In this document: positions 21,292-32,049 of the stretch, in pieces
How the letters are laid out: every line of letters begins with the position of its first letter
Numbering within the stretch: the first letter of the stretch is position 1
NCBI GenBank assembly: GCA_001599595.1
Contig: BCHH01000001.1
Location: 4,245,068 to 4,309,067, forward strand
Length of the DNA: 64,000 nucleotides
Reading direction: 5' to 3'
Source: Beverwykella pulmonaria
Taxonomy: Eukaryota > Ascomycota > Dothideomycetes > Pleosporales > Melanommataceae
Notes under the pieces: model-generated
What the model saw: only the letters and a program-made list of their open reading frames with translations
Told to the model about the DNA's origin: nothing
Databases searched by the model: none
Program-made: the position numbers and the translations under genes

Positions 21292-21966
21292 ATTGTTCGT
21301 AGGGGCAGATTCCAAGACTCGTTTACGCAAAGATAGTACTCGATGAAGAAGAGTTGTTTCAGATGGAAACGTGAAGCGAGAGTGGCTGGTGGTTCACTTC
21401 GATTGTTGAATCGAGGCGCCACAGGCATTCATAGAGCAGTATTCATGGCAGAAGCCGGCTTGAAGTCGCAATCTCAGCTGTGGCTGAGCGGGTGTGAGAT
21501 GCAGAGCGACGCGTGGCTGACGACGTTACAAGTATCGCGCTTACCTATCTGGGAATGCTGTGCGTGGTTGGTTAGATTCAGCCTTATCAATGCCTCGCTA
21601 GATTTACCATCACTCTCTGGAAGACTTCCCGAATACCAAGGCGTAACAAATCAACGGCCCGCAGCTGACAAACATCTAATTCCTTATGATCACCGGAAAT
21701 GCTATGGACGGACCGACGCTCCTGGGCGGGTCCTTTCAGCACACACCACCTCCAGAAATCCACCTGCTAGCCGTGGCGACATCAAATGCAGCATCACTAG
21801 ATATTATTTATGAGTGCTTACACGTGTGAATCCCTCCGCATTTGCACTACCTTCTGTCTGCTGCTTTAATAATAATTTCAAAACATCACCCATTAGCTCT
21901 GTTGAGAAAATGCCCTTTTCTAAAGAAAACTAGCATAGTTATAAGCGTACAGCAGATCAAGTTCTG
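21292..21966. other. Upstream region of the Zn2Cys6 gene
   Basis: Promoter side of the minus-strand regulator and 3' flank of the NLR pseudogene. A 156-codon plus-strand frame (21343-21813) has no recognisable motif and is not called. Confidence 0.45.
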
Positions 21967-23983
21967 TCAAATGCCAATCTCCATATTCTCCAACCGCCAC
22001 CTGTTTAGAGCTCGTAGTGATGATGCTGTGCGTGGGTGCAGAGGGCCAAGCACGTGTTTGCATAGTTGGAAGCATTTTTCCAGAAGTACAATAGCGTCGG
22101 TATTGCGAGATTGGCCCCTTAACGTAAATGCAAGATTGTTCATGCTGATTAGCGTGTCTGGATGTTCCCCCCAAGCACCCTCGCACTCGTCTCCATCACT
22201 TGCACAAACAGCTCTTCGGCCTCTTTCCACCGCCCTTGATTCCCGTACGTCGACGCCAGGTTGGCTATGCTGGTTAGCGTGTCTGGATGCTCCTTCCCAA
22301 GCACCCTCGCACTTATCTCCATCACTTGCACAAACAGCTCTTCAGCTTCCTTCCACCGCCCCTGATTTCTGTATGCCGACGCAAGGTTGGCTATGCTGGT
22401 CAGCGTGTCTGGATGCTCCACGCCCAGTACCCTCACACTCGTCTCCATCACTTGCACCTCCAGCTCTTCGGCCTCCTTCCACCGCCCTTGATTCCTGTAC
22501 GTCGACGCCAGGTTGGCTATGCTGGTCAGCGTGTCTGGATGCTCGTCCCCAAGCACCCTCTTTCTCGTCTCCATCGCTTGCACAAATAATTCCTCTGGCT
22601 CGTTGTACCGTCCGTCGCTATGCAGTGTCATGGCACATTTCCATTCCATGATCATCCTATCCGCGCCTTCTTGTTCAGTAAGACTATGTGACAGAGCATA
22701 CTTAGCATGTGGAAGTAATCGTCTCCACTTGCTTCTACTACTATTATCATGGTTTGGAAACACTTTGAGTAGGCGTGTAATTGCATTTTGGGTCCATAGG
22801 CACAGCCAATCCTGCTTTTAGAGCCACTCCCATAGGGCACAATGTACTAGTTGGTGGAGATCAAGTGCGGATTCAGCAGGTCGCCTTGTAACAAGCGCGT
22901 AGCTGTTGAGAATTTTTATTGCGTCTTCTCTTTCATGAGGTGAGGATGCTTCCAGAAGATCGAGCGGAATATCTTTTTGGTCTACGCATGCCAAAAGGAA
23001 TAGATAGTCAGCTGTCAGCGAATTATTACGACGGATCTGGTCCACTGAGATGAGAAGTGTGGTTGCTACAGGACTTTTTGTATTGCAGTCTTGTTCTTGT
23101 AGCTTTCCCTCAGATAATTTGCCGCTATGCTTGAGAGTTTCCTCTTTTTCCCTGACTAGTTGTGATAAGTAGTTCTGCAGGGTGAAAAAGCTGCACGGCT
23201 TAGTCCTCGTCCATAGCGGGCACTTCCTTGATATTATTGTAGCCTCCTACTAGCCAGGTTGCAGCATCCTTGCTTCGCGATGTGACTAAGATGGATCCAT
23301 TGCGGCTCTAGGGCAGGAATGCTGCCAACGCCGCTGGCATGCCCTCAGAATCGTCCCTTCTGCGTTTTTGCTTTAGATAGAACACTTCAACATTATCTGC
23401 ATTGTCCAGCACCATAGTCCACCGCCCGTTGGCGTCGTCGCGCAGCCAGTTCCTTACTAGCTGGAGTGTGTTGATCTTGGGGTCGTTTTGGCCAGGAAGC
23501 TCTAGCTGATCCGCGATGCTTTGGTATGCTTCTTCAAAGCGTGCCCGGGTGCTGGCGTGCACCCAGAACACCCAGGTCTGCGGCGACGCTTCGCGGACAT
23601 TGTAGCAGTGTTGGATGGCGAGCTGCGACTTGCTGTGGCATTGTTTAATGTAAAGCACAGTTAACTAGTAGTGGTAACGTACCCTATACCCCCAAGACCA
23701 ACAAGGGCCGCGCGACTGGCTGGGGCGGCGCAATTCTCGCAGATCCAGGCTAGGATGTCAGGGCGATTGACAAAGTCGGGGTCACGGCGGAATGGGACCG
23801 TTGAGAAGGGCTTGCGTTTTCGCTGCTGCTCTGTTGGCTGTTAGGTGTGCAGAGGTTAATACTCAGGTCCAGTGTACCGTTTGCTGTAGGCCTAAAGTTA
23901 AAGTTCATCGTACCGCCCGGCCCGCAGTGCGGGGCAGGTATAACGATATGGCCGTCAATGGGCCCATGGTACTCGCTGGCCAT
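21967..23983 (-). pseudogene. NB-ARC/TPR NOD-like receptor, decayed
   Basis: The order is a short N-terminal peptide, NB-ARC NTPase, then kinesin-light-chain TPRs, as in fungal NOD-like receptors. Exon 1 (23983-23878) starts MASEYHGPIDG. Introns 23877-23831 and 23682-23633 are both well formed. The second splits the P-loop GLGGIGKSQLA, and its splicing restores it. LRNWLRDDANGRWTMVLDN resembles the Walker B region. The frame then breaks: TAG at 23308-23310, TAA at 23200-23202, a shift near 23184-23196, TAA at 22818-22820 and a shift in a six-base C run (22167-22172). Five TPR-like units remain (core LGxEHPDTLTSIANLAS). All three stops can come from CAG or CAA by C-to-T change. It is very probably non-functional as a full-length receptor. 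Confidence 0.82.
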
Positions 23984-24216
23984 CCTTGGGGTAGACTGTC
24001 CTCCGGCATAGAGCGGGAGTGGAGGCGATGGTGGAGCGACGTGGTGTTTTCAACTGCGCAGATCAGTTGAAGTGTTGGCTGCGCCTCGCGTTGCATCCAG
24101 TTCCATCGCTCTTGCTGCACACACCATATTGTACTTCTCGATATTTCGACACGACACGCTATGCTCAAAACTTTCTCTGTCCATTTCTTCATCTACAGGT
24201 GTCTGACGACCTTATC
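23984..24216. promoter_or_regulatory. Shared divergent upstream region of NLR and HET pseudogenes
   Basis: The two decayed genes face away from each other with start codons 233 bp apart, so one short region must have held both promoters. No specific operator was recognised. Confidence 0.4.
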
Positions 24217-24572
24217 ATGCGTCTCCTCACCCTAGACGACGATGGCGAGCTCAGCCTGATCAAGTTTGGTGGGCGATAATATCCCTCGCTACGCTATTCT
24301 GTCGCATACTTGGAAACAAGCGGCGGAAGATAACCTCCAATACATTTTAGTAGACACTTGTCGCGTCAACAAGTCAAGCAGCGCAAATCCTTCTAAGGCA
24401 ATCAACTCCATGTTCCACTAGTGCTGTGATGTAACCAAATGCTACGTGTATCTATCCAATCTTTTAATTAGATAAATCCATTAGAAACGACATATCCTCA
24501 TAGCAGATATTGGAATCAGCCTTTCAGCACAGCGAATAGTTTACTCAAGGCTAGACGCTCTTAGAGCTCTAA
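24217..24572 (+). pseudogene. HET-domain (heterokaryon incompatibility) gene remnant
   Basis: Starts with the typical HET opening MRLLTLDDDGELSLIKF (ATG 24217). The frame shifts in the GGTGGG at 24268-24273, then continues GDNIPRYAILSHTWKQAAED, VDTCRVNKSSS and AINSMFH, with TAG at 24419-24421 where the family has Trp/Arg. The piece around SHTW is shortened relative to the family (an internal deletion). A further segment at 24510-24572 reads ESAFQHSE, stop, FTQG, stop, TLLEL, matching the family's ESAF-HS-WFTRGWTLQEL with TAG at both Trp positions. HET domains trigger cell death on non-self recognition; this copy cannot make one. Confidence 0.8.
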
Positions 24573-24638
24573 CATCTTTGCACAGCCACAGATCTAACAG
24601 CCGCTACGAGTGAATTACACCGTATAGACTTATTCTAT

Positions 24639-24825
24639 TGTAAGCAGGACACTCTGTCACGTGGATATGCCACTGACTAATCAGTCCGTCATATACATAT
24701 CTCATACACTCATCATACACATATCACACACATACCACACACACACATCACACGTACATATATACATACACACACAGACATACAATACACATCTTGATAC
24801 TCTTTCCTCCACGCTCCAGCTTACA
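24639..24825 (-). mobile_element. MITE-like element, copy 2 (with CA-rich core)
   Basis: A 187-bp element. Its outer 7 bp are a perfect inverted repeat (TGTAAGC / GCTTACA), and TCTAT flanks it directly on both sides (24634-24638 and 24826-24830), a likely 5-bp target duplication. The left end continues AGGACACTCTGTCACGTGG and CCACTGACTAATCAGTCCGTC-like sequence; the right end is CTCTTTCCTCCACGCTCCA before the terminal repeat. The core is an expanded CA/TACA microsatellite (about 24700-24790). It has no coding capacity. Confidence 0.75.
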
Positions 24826-25064
24826 TCTATAGTGCGAGATTGTTTTTATTCGGCGCTAGCTGGAATTGATCGCTTCAATTAGAGGTACTGTTACACCGTA
24901 AAAGAAGGCTCTCTGTAAAGTATGCGCGACAGCGGCAATGTGGACTTCATTTATTAGGTAGGAGGGTCCCTGGAAGCTCAGAATGTTTGTAAATATCAAC
25001 GTGTGCGGAGAGTTTTTGTTTCTCAAAGTCAAAGTACCCCTCATAGTTTTTTTGACGCGATGAG

Positions 25065-25092
25065 TTTTCCGCCACGTAGGGAGGGACGTTAC
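25065..25092 (+). repeat. Shared ~30-bp motif, copy 3
   Basis: Reads TTTTCCGCCACGTAG, then GGAGGGACGTTAC. Related to 10349-10378 (reversed) and 16866-16894. Confidence 0.5.
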
Positions 25093-25288
25093 TTTCCGCC
25101 GTCACAATAGAGGTCTGATCGTGGGGAGTGTCTGTGGACACCAGACGTTGGTTTTAAAGGTCGCAGGACCATCTTGGCAGGTGGCCCAAGCTCCAGGGAA
25201 TTTCATGATGACGGCAGCGTTTCTTCGACCTTACCTGTTAGCCATTTCTCTATAAATTTAACGCATTTATATATCAATTGCATATTGC

Positions 25289-26111
25289 ATGATGAAGCGA
25301 CAATTAATCTTCTTTCCACGATTTCTCCCTCGTGCTTTAAGTTCCGATACTTCACACGCTTCCGCATCTACCACTCGGGGCTTTTCATCGGTCCGTACCA
25401 TATCTCGATCAGCGCACACTACAACGACTGCACCTTCTCGATGCCCTCGTTCAACGGCGTATCGATGTCTCCACTCAAGTCCATCCTCGTCATTCGCGTC
25501 GAAACCCCCGAAGTCGCGCGACCGCGGCCCCAAGAGCTCGGAAGACACACAGACAGACTTTAGCGCGCTCGACGTTCTGCGTAACACGGTGGCCCCAGCG
25601 ACCTCGATAGATGCCTGCACGTCGGATGGTTTTGCATTGAACAATATGGCGCGGATAAGCGGGAGTGGGGTCCTGTTAGTCGGCGGGGAGGCGTTTCGGT
25701 GGCGGCCATGGTTGCGAGCAAACCGGAAAGAGGAGACTGTGGAGGAGGGTAGGGAAGGAAATGACGGGATGACGGGACGGCTGCGGAATGCGAATGGACA
25801 GTTTGATGTAGCAGACGAAGTGTGGGGGGTGCTGGAGCTGATATATCCGAAGCCAGGTAGTTTCGAGTCCTGCACGAGCGTTTGACGAATTGGACTGACG
25901 TATATATGCAGATCTCCTGATCATAGGAACCGGACCTCATATCACCCCCATATCGCCGTTGGTCCGCCAGTACTTGATCAACCTTGGAATCCGGGTCGAT
26001 GTTCAGGATACGAGAAACGCCGCGTCGCAGTTCAACCTTCTGGCGACAGAGCGGGGCGTGAGCCAGGTGGCTGCTGCACTTATACCAATTGGGTGGAGAG
26101 AAGGAAGGTGA
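25289..26111 (+). CDS. Complex I assembly factor, NDUFAF3/DUF498-like
   Basis: Two exons, 25289-25856 and 25912-26111, give 255 residues; the 55-nt intron has a GTAGTT donor and TGCAG acceptor. Residues 1 to about 80 are rich in Arg/Ser/Thr with almost no acidic residues, as expected for a mitochondrial presequence. The DUF498 domain follows: DACTSDGFALNN, VLLVGGEAFRW, then across the splice LIYPKPDLLIIGTGPHITP and DVQDTRNAASQFNLLATERG. The family assists assembly of the peripheral arm of NADH:ubiquinone oxidoreductase in mitochondria. The 3' end could extend: GTGAGT overlapping the stop (26108-26113), with an acceptor near 26145, would replace the last residue by about 25 more. Confidence 0.87.
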
Positions 26112-27114
26112 GTGAGTGTATTGTCGGAACCCACCGATTTCCACAGGCGTGATGCAGCAGAGAAGAACTGCCACATATGGGTGCCCTCTCGTTCAACCGC
26201 AGGACGCGAACTTTGTACATTTATGTAGCATATTGTATATCGTTACGAACTTGTCACACAGCCTGTAAGGCATAGGACAATAAGTGTATCCACGTGAGTG
26301 GTTCTGTTACTTCTCAGAGCTTCAACACACTTCTTGATTATTCACCCGATGATCCTTGTTGCACATGCACTTGCCGTGAACGGTAAGCGCGCACCTGTCA
26401 TATAAGTTCGCCGACACTTTCACCTTTCTCTTCTCGCTCCTGTCAGCCACATCGACTTCTTCTAACATATTTCTTGCAGTTCAGCTCACTCAAACTCTCT
26501 CTTTTCTACACATGCAATCTCCATCAACCAATATAATTTAATAAGAGGCCAGTGGGGTGAAATGGATGGATAGGAAAGCAAAGGAGTTCTATCGCCCGCT
26601 TGTGGTGCCTTCGTGAGTCGAACAGAGGGAGATGTTCATGATGTAGAGGCCTGGAGGATGAGTAACATACATTATAGTCCCTCACATCACAACACTTCGT
26701 TTCACATCAACGAGCAAGTGAAAAGCCCATTGCATGATTATCTCTTTTTGGCAATGAAGATGGTATGTATGCATTGCACATCTATCATCTAGGATGCCAT
26801 GCGCATCCACCTCTACACATATCTCATGACTGCCACCAAGACCAAAACCATTATCCATCGAAAAAGTAAGCCTGAGTCCGAAAAGGCACAGCAGAACAAG
26901 GAAAGCGGGAAAAATATGCAATGACCCTCAATAGGGAGAATAGATTCCGACGGTAGAGTGGGATGGATGACGTAAGAGGAAATGACATGAGTGAACAAAC
27001 GGAACTAACCACGAGGGAAAGGAAAGGAAACACCACCACATGAATCCACAACCGACGATTCAGATTACGGATGATGCCTTCTCACTACCAATCTCCCGTG
27101 AAGGACGGTGGTTG
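26112..27114. other. Convergent intergenic region
   Basis: Shared 3' flank of the NDUFAF3-like and SRK genes. It contains TATCCACGTGAGTGG near 26287-26302, reminiscent of the MITE right end, but no complete element. No supported gene. Confidence 0.45.
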
Positions 27115-29405
27115 TCATGTGGGGATTTGCTCTCTTAAGGCACTGGGTGCCACCTTCTTATTCCTGCGTCCTAATAACGTCGAGTTATCAAGACTCAGCT
27201 CAAATGTGCCCTTGTTTTTGACCTGTCTCTTTGCGGCGGCGGCCACAGCAGCGGAGTGCTGACCGTATCCCCTCTCTTGCTGCTTCGGTGGTGGCGGAGC
27301 AGCTTGCTGCCGTGCTTGTGCAGCGGCTGAGAGCGATGTGTTCCGCAGCTTTTGCTCCATGGCGGACACATCGGACGCTTGAGACTTTGGAAGCTTGGCC
27401 GGCGGATTGGCTTGTGACACGTCGTATGGTATGGACTCGTTTGTGTATTCGTCGTCATCCTCGCCCTCATCGAGCGCATTCAGCGAGTTGATTGCATTGG
27501 CGCCGCGGTACCCTTGCTTGAAGTTCTTTCTCCTCTTGCCCTCTTCTTCCTGTCGGTGTACGGCGTATCCTACGTCAAATACCTCTCGCAGGTTGACAGC
27601 GCCGGGAGATCGGAAATCGGAACGCTTAGCACCTGGAGACTCGAGGTAAGCAAAGTTCTGTTGTAATGCGCTACCTCCACCCAGTTCGTACTCCTTTTGT
27701 CTAACATGAAGAGGTGTGGCGAGCGGGGGGGCATCGGCGGCGCAGTAGGTTGGTTCATCGGCTTCGCGAATCCAGGGGTGGTTCAAAAACTGTTTGATAT
27801 CATATCGCTTATCTGGGTCGACGGTCAGAAGATGCGAAACCAAATCTTGGGCGGATTTGGAAATGTCATCCCACCATGGCGAGAGGAAGGTGTATTGGCC
27901 GCGGGCGACCTTCTCGGTAAGGGTTTGAATGGATTCGTCGTAGAAGGGTGGGAAACCGCAGAGCAGGGTGTACAGCACACATCCCATAGCCCACATGTCT
28001 ACACTCTTCGAGTAGCGCTCATCCTTGACAATCTCGGGTGCCGTATACCCAACAGTACCGCACGGGGTCATGGTCTGGCTGTCCCAGATGACTTTGGACA
28101 GACCGAAGTCAGCAATCTTGATGACGCCGATGCCACCGGCGCCCTGTCCCTTGATGAACTCCCCCTCGTCCGCCTTGTCCTCGTCGTCAGGACCTTTCGG
28201 CTTCGGGTTGCGAGTGGGGACAAAGGGTATAGGGTAGAATAGCAGGTTTTCGGGCTTGATGTCACTGATAGGACATCAATGATTATGATTTCAAAGCAGA
28301 ACACGGGAGGATACTCAGGAGCACATACCGATGGACAACGCCTGCCTCCTCATGCAAATATTCCAAGGCCTTGGCAACCTGGACGATGACATGCCGTGAG
28401 AGGTCCTCGCTGAAATAGGTTAAACGGACGATCTGGTGGAAAAGTTCGCCGCCTGGGCATAGCTCTAGGATGATGTAATAGTACTGTCGGGATTCGGAGA
28501 AGTCGAGGAGCTTCACGATGTTGGGGTGGTCGAGCTGGCGCATGATCTGGACCTCTTTGAGGATGTTCGCTCTCTAGATAGTGCATTACGTCAGTGTCCG
28601 TCCGGCAAAGCTAGAAGGCGGAGTGGTAGGCAAATACTCTCGGGGTCGAGCATCCGCGCTGGTTGATTGTCGCACCTCTACCGTTTTGGGTGCCTTCTTG
28701 AAATCCGGATGCATATGTTTATCTCCCTACACCAGGCCACGTGTTGGCAACATGCACTCTAACCAACGGCTGCGACACGGCGGGACGGGACGGGACGGGA
28801 CAGGGGAGGGAGGCGCAAAGATATGGGCAGGAGAGGGCAGTCCTCCTGGGGAGGGGTATACTGACCTGGCTGGCGTTCATCTCAAACTTCCTGACCACCT
28901 TGATGGCGGCCTCACCGTACTGGCCTGTGTTGTCCTTGGCTCGGTATACGTTACTGAAAGCGCCGTCGCCCATCTTCTCGAGCAGCGTCCATCGCTCGAG
29001 CCCGGGGTAGTTGGGCAGCTTGCCCTTGGCCTCGCGCTCTTCCGCCACGATGCGCTCGAGCAGTGTCGGGTCGATCTCCTTGCCCTTGCGGTCGGTGGCG
29101 CCCGCGTGGTCGCGAGCCTGCTGCTTGTGCTTGTCGCCGGCCTCGCGTGCTGCTACGTTCCCAGCTTGGGCGGCCACATGGCGGTTGTCAATGGCAGCGG
29201 CGGAGAAGTCGCCGTGCATGCCAGCGTTGCCTTGGGGCGGCTTTTGTTCCAGGACGTTGGGGTCGCTGTGGGCGTACTGGTGGTCTTGCTGGTGTCGCTG
29301 CTGCTGTGCGTGCACGTTGGACACGTTGGTAGTGGGCTCGGCGTGGGCGTTGCGGGCCTGCCTGCCGTGACGCAGGAGGTTCTTGAAGTTCTGTATATCC
29401 ACCAT
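27115..29405 (-). CDS. srk1: Srk1/Rck2-type MAPK-activated protein kinase
   Basis: Three exons: 29405-28866, 28573-28329 and 28264-27115, total 644 residues; the introns are 292 and 64 nt. The N-terminus MVDIQNFKNLLRHGRQARN is characteristic of the ascomycete Srk1/SrkA branch of CaMK-like kinases acting below the Hog1/Sty1 stress MAPK. The kinase has glycine loop MGDGAFSNVY (about 145), lysine AAIK (169), HRDIKPEN across the second splice (Asp263), DFG (314) and GTVGYTAPE. An acidic insert (PDDEDKADEGE) lies between the catalytic loop and DFG. The tail (about 420-644) is charged and Gln/Ala-rich and ends in LGRRNKKVAPSALREQIPT, the sort of region that docks the MAPK. Expected role: translation and stress control in cytosol and nucleus. 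Confidence 0.92.
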
Positions 29406-31302
29406 GGTTTAGTGCGCGTTCTGTGGAGCGTAGACAGCCGATGGTGGTGGGTGAGTGGCAGGATGGGGGGGAGGGGAGGGGAGGAGGGGCGTGAGAGGAG
29501 CAAAAGAGAAGGAACGCAGAAAGCGCAGCCGTGGGCGAGGCGCCAGCGTTTGCCAATGACGAAACAGCGAGCAGAACACAGTAAGCGGGAGTGCGGGCGG
29601 GAAACAGTGGTGAAAAAGGAGAGGCGTTTGTGGTGCGCGGGCGGGGTGGAACAGAGAAAAGAGACGATGTGCTTGCTTGCTGGTGGTGCAGCGATGAAGC
29701 CGGCGGGCAGAGAACAAGGTCGGCTCGGTACAATGACGCACGGCGCTCGGGCCCACGTTTGGTTATGACGACTCCGACATCATCGCAGCAACCACACGTC
29801 CTCACGCCGCGCCCGCCGCCGCCTGCAGTGCATTTTGGCGGTGGAATATAGCCATGTGGATACAGCGAGGCATCGCTCACTCACCTCAATATTGATCACC
29901 GGCATCTTGCTGGTGGTGCTACGACGTCTGCGGAACCGGAGGCTGAACCGCATCTACCTGTTCCCCAGAAGTGCGTGGCTGCCTCACGGTCTCTCCCACT
30001 GCAGACCTACAATTACGTCGGCGGTGCGTTGAGCAGCAGCCCCCTAGCTCGGTGCAAGGGGTTGTGCCGATGGGAAGTCGTCGGGCGGTCGCACCGAGGG
30101 AATTCGACACTGCTGGGCCTGCTCGACAGGCGTGTGGTCTCCGTGGACGTGGTCCTGATCTGAGAGACGAGGTGGATCTCGATGCTCGTTTCGTGCGGTG
30201 GGGGGTGTGGGGTGGGAGAAAAAGTCGACAGTAGTTACAAAAGCCCACATGCGCTGTCTCAGCTTTCTAAAGGCTCTCAGTCGGACGTGTCTTCTGCTCG
30301 ACGTGCCCTTCAATGCACATGGGCGCTCTAGATATTCCACTCAGCGCTCAGCGCCGGACAGAGGCGGGCCCTCCGGCGTGGCCTTGTCCAAACACCGAAT
30401 ACCATTGTCTCCCCAAAGGCCTCACGTCCCTGCTGCTCACTGGCCCGCTCGCGCTTTGCTAGGGGGGCACCAGCCAGAATCCTCACGCCACGCAGAAATG
30501 CTGCCGGCAAAGGCTTGGAAGTTGGCAGAAGCAAGGCCTGGAACATGCACTCTGCGCGCGTCCTTGAGCAGGGCAGCACCCATGACCTCTCGCACGCGTC
30601 AGAAAACAATGTCGGTTTCATGCCCTTCTCCCAGCCATCTCCTGGTGGTGTTTTCATCGTGGTCCAAGTTCGACATTGTTTCGGCCTGCGAGCCCAAAAG
30701 CTGATCGTCTGCAGGGTCCGCTCTAGCCGGTGCCATTTACGTCATTCGTAGATCGCCTTTCGCCAATCCTTGCCCCATCTCGCCTGAAGCACGACCGAAT
30801 CTTTGTGGCCAACGACCAGCAACATCTTCGCGGATATCCATGGTCAAATATGTGCTTTGGGGGCCGTCTTCACCACACTTCGTTACCGCAAACCTCTCTG
30901 CTCGTTGAAGAGAAAGTCACGCTTTCAATTCATGCAATCCAAGTCATGCTGACTGTGCGCTCGCTAACTTTCGGCTCTCGGATCGATCCCGCCCCACCCC
31001 CATGTGGCTGCATTCTCATGGCCTGGACGTCACGCTGCTGTCTACTTTTTAAGGATTGGTAACTTCCAACAGCATCCGAGGTATATACAAAGTCGGCCCT
31101 CCGTAACCGAATATCTAAGCAGTTAGAAGTTAGGTAAGCAAACCAAGAAATGGAAAAAAAATGGGCTCCTCTATATGCAGTCTTTTTCATCGTCACATCC
31201 AAGTTGAGTTTGCACAAAGGTTAAAGCTGCGTCTGTCATGACTGTCTCTATCACTAATCCGTAGGGCTTGAAGGGGGGGGTTACACTAAAACCAAGGTTA
31301 AC

Positions 31303-31416
31303 TGTAAGCAGGGTGTGGGAGAAAGAGTGTTATTCTATGTGAAGTACGTACATCTGATATATATGACGGACGGATTAGTCAGTGGCACACCCACGTGATG
31401 GTGTCCTGAGCTTACA
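31303..31416 (+). mobile_element. MITE-like element, copy 3
   Basis: A 114-bp element with terminal TGTAAGC / GCTTACA inverted repeats. The left end AGGGTGTGGGAGAAAGAG is the reverse complement type of the right end at 24639-24825. The right half GACGGACGGATTAGTCAGTG, then CCACGTGATGGTGTCCTGAG, matches that element's left end. So it is inserted in the opposite orientation. Flanks TTAAC and TTAAA suggest a 5-bp duplication with one mismatch. Confidence 0.75.
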
Positions 31417-31474
31417 TTAAAATAATGGGATCTGCAAACCGCAACTATCTGTACAACATGGTCGCATTTCCAGC

Positions 31475-31485
31475 AAAAAGGAAAA
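31475..31485 (-). terminator. Pol III T-run terminator of tRNA-Gln
   Basis: On the minus strand, downstream of the tRNA, TTTT (31485-31482) is followed by CC and TTTTT (31479-31475), about 24 nt past the mature 3' end. That is the usual RNA polymerase III stop signal. Confidence 0.7.
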
Positions 31486-31508
31486 GTATTCGAAGAATAA
31501 GGTCAGAA

Positions 31509-31591
31509 GGTCGTACCCGGGATCGAACCGGGGTCACCAGAATATCCGTAATAGTCAGAATCTGGGGTGATAGCCACTACACTATACAACC
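31509..31591 (-). tRNA. tRNA-Gln(CUG) with a 12-nt intron
   Basis: The 83-nt gene has a 7-bp acceptor stem (GGTTGTA with TACGACC, one G-T pair), A box TAGTGTAGTGG and B box GGTTCGATCC. The anticodon stem is CCAGA/TCTGG. Its loop reads TTCTGA, then the intron CTATTACGGATA, then T, so the intron sits after position 37, the canonical site for eukaryotic tRNA introns, and the anticodon is CTG. The acceptor stem and D arm resemble other fungal tRNA-Gln genes. CCA is not encoded, as expected. Confidence 0.93.
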
Positions 31592-32049
31592 GTTGTTTGA
31601 TCAATCGACGGCTTTCGAAAATTATTAACAACATATACATATTCGTTGCAATTTTCAACAATTTGACAACTTGCTTAACTTAACCCCGACGCTAGTACTA
31701 GCTCCGTCGAAGGTCTCGACCTAGACCGCAACCTCAACCTCACACCTCACACCGCCTGGACATTTCTCCCTCCAATCTCTACCAACGCAACAATTTACAG
31801 ACCTCAAGTCAAGCGTCATGGCGCTGCTCTCGTACTCATTCATATCCGACAAAAGGAGTAACCAAAATATGCGCAGATTCATTTGATCTGTCATTTCCAG
31901 GACCAGTCGTCGAAAGCTCACTCTCTCGTACTTTCGACCACTTTAGCAATTTTGCTTGCTCCATTCAACGTTGCAGCTTCATTCAAGACTACCGTTTACA
32001 GCTTTCCAATCAGCTCTATACAGCAAACAGTTCATTCATTGTGCTGCTC
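31592..32049. other. Intergenic, SET gene promoter
   Basis: Lies between the tRNA 5' end and the SET-domain start codon; an AT-rich start followed by pyrimidine-rich DNA. No gene is supported; a 66-codon minus-strand frame is unremarkable. Confidence 0.45.

Larger units (their letters stand above)
29406..31508. other. Upstream region of srk1, gene-free
   Basis: Long promoter/leader side of the kinase. Several open frames (29188-29880, 30198-30704 and others) are GC-rich shadows without domains or splice partners. A MITE-like element lies at 31303-31416 and the tRNA gene begins at 31509. Confidence 0.5.

Noticed and set aside
26251..26312. Possible fourth MITE copy (TGTAAGG ... TATCCACGTGAGTGG ... 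CTTCAACA)
   Set aside because: Only the right-end box is similar; the ends and spacing do not form an element.
28581..29768. 395-codon plus-strand frame opposite srk1
   Set aside because: It overlaps srk1 exon 1 and intron 1 on the other strand; Val/Gly-rich translation without domains.
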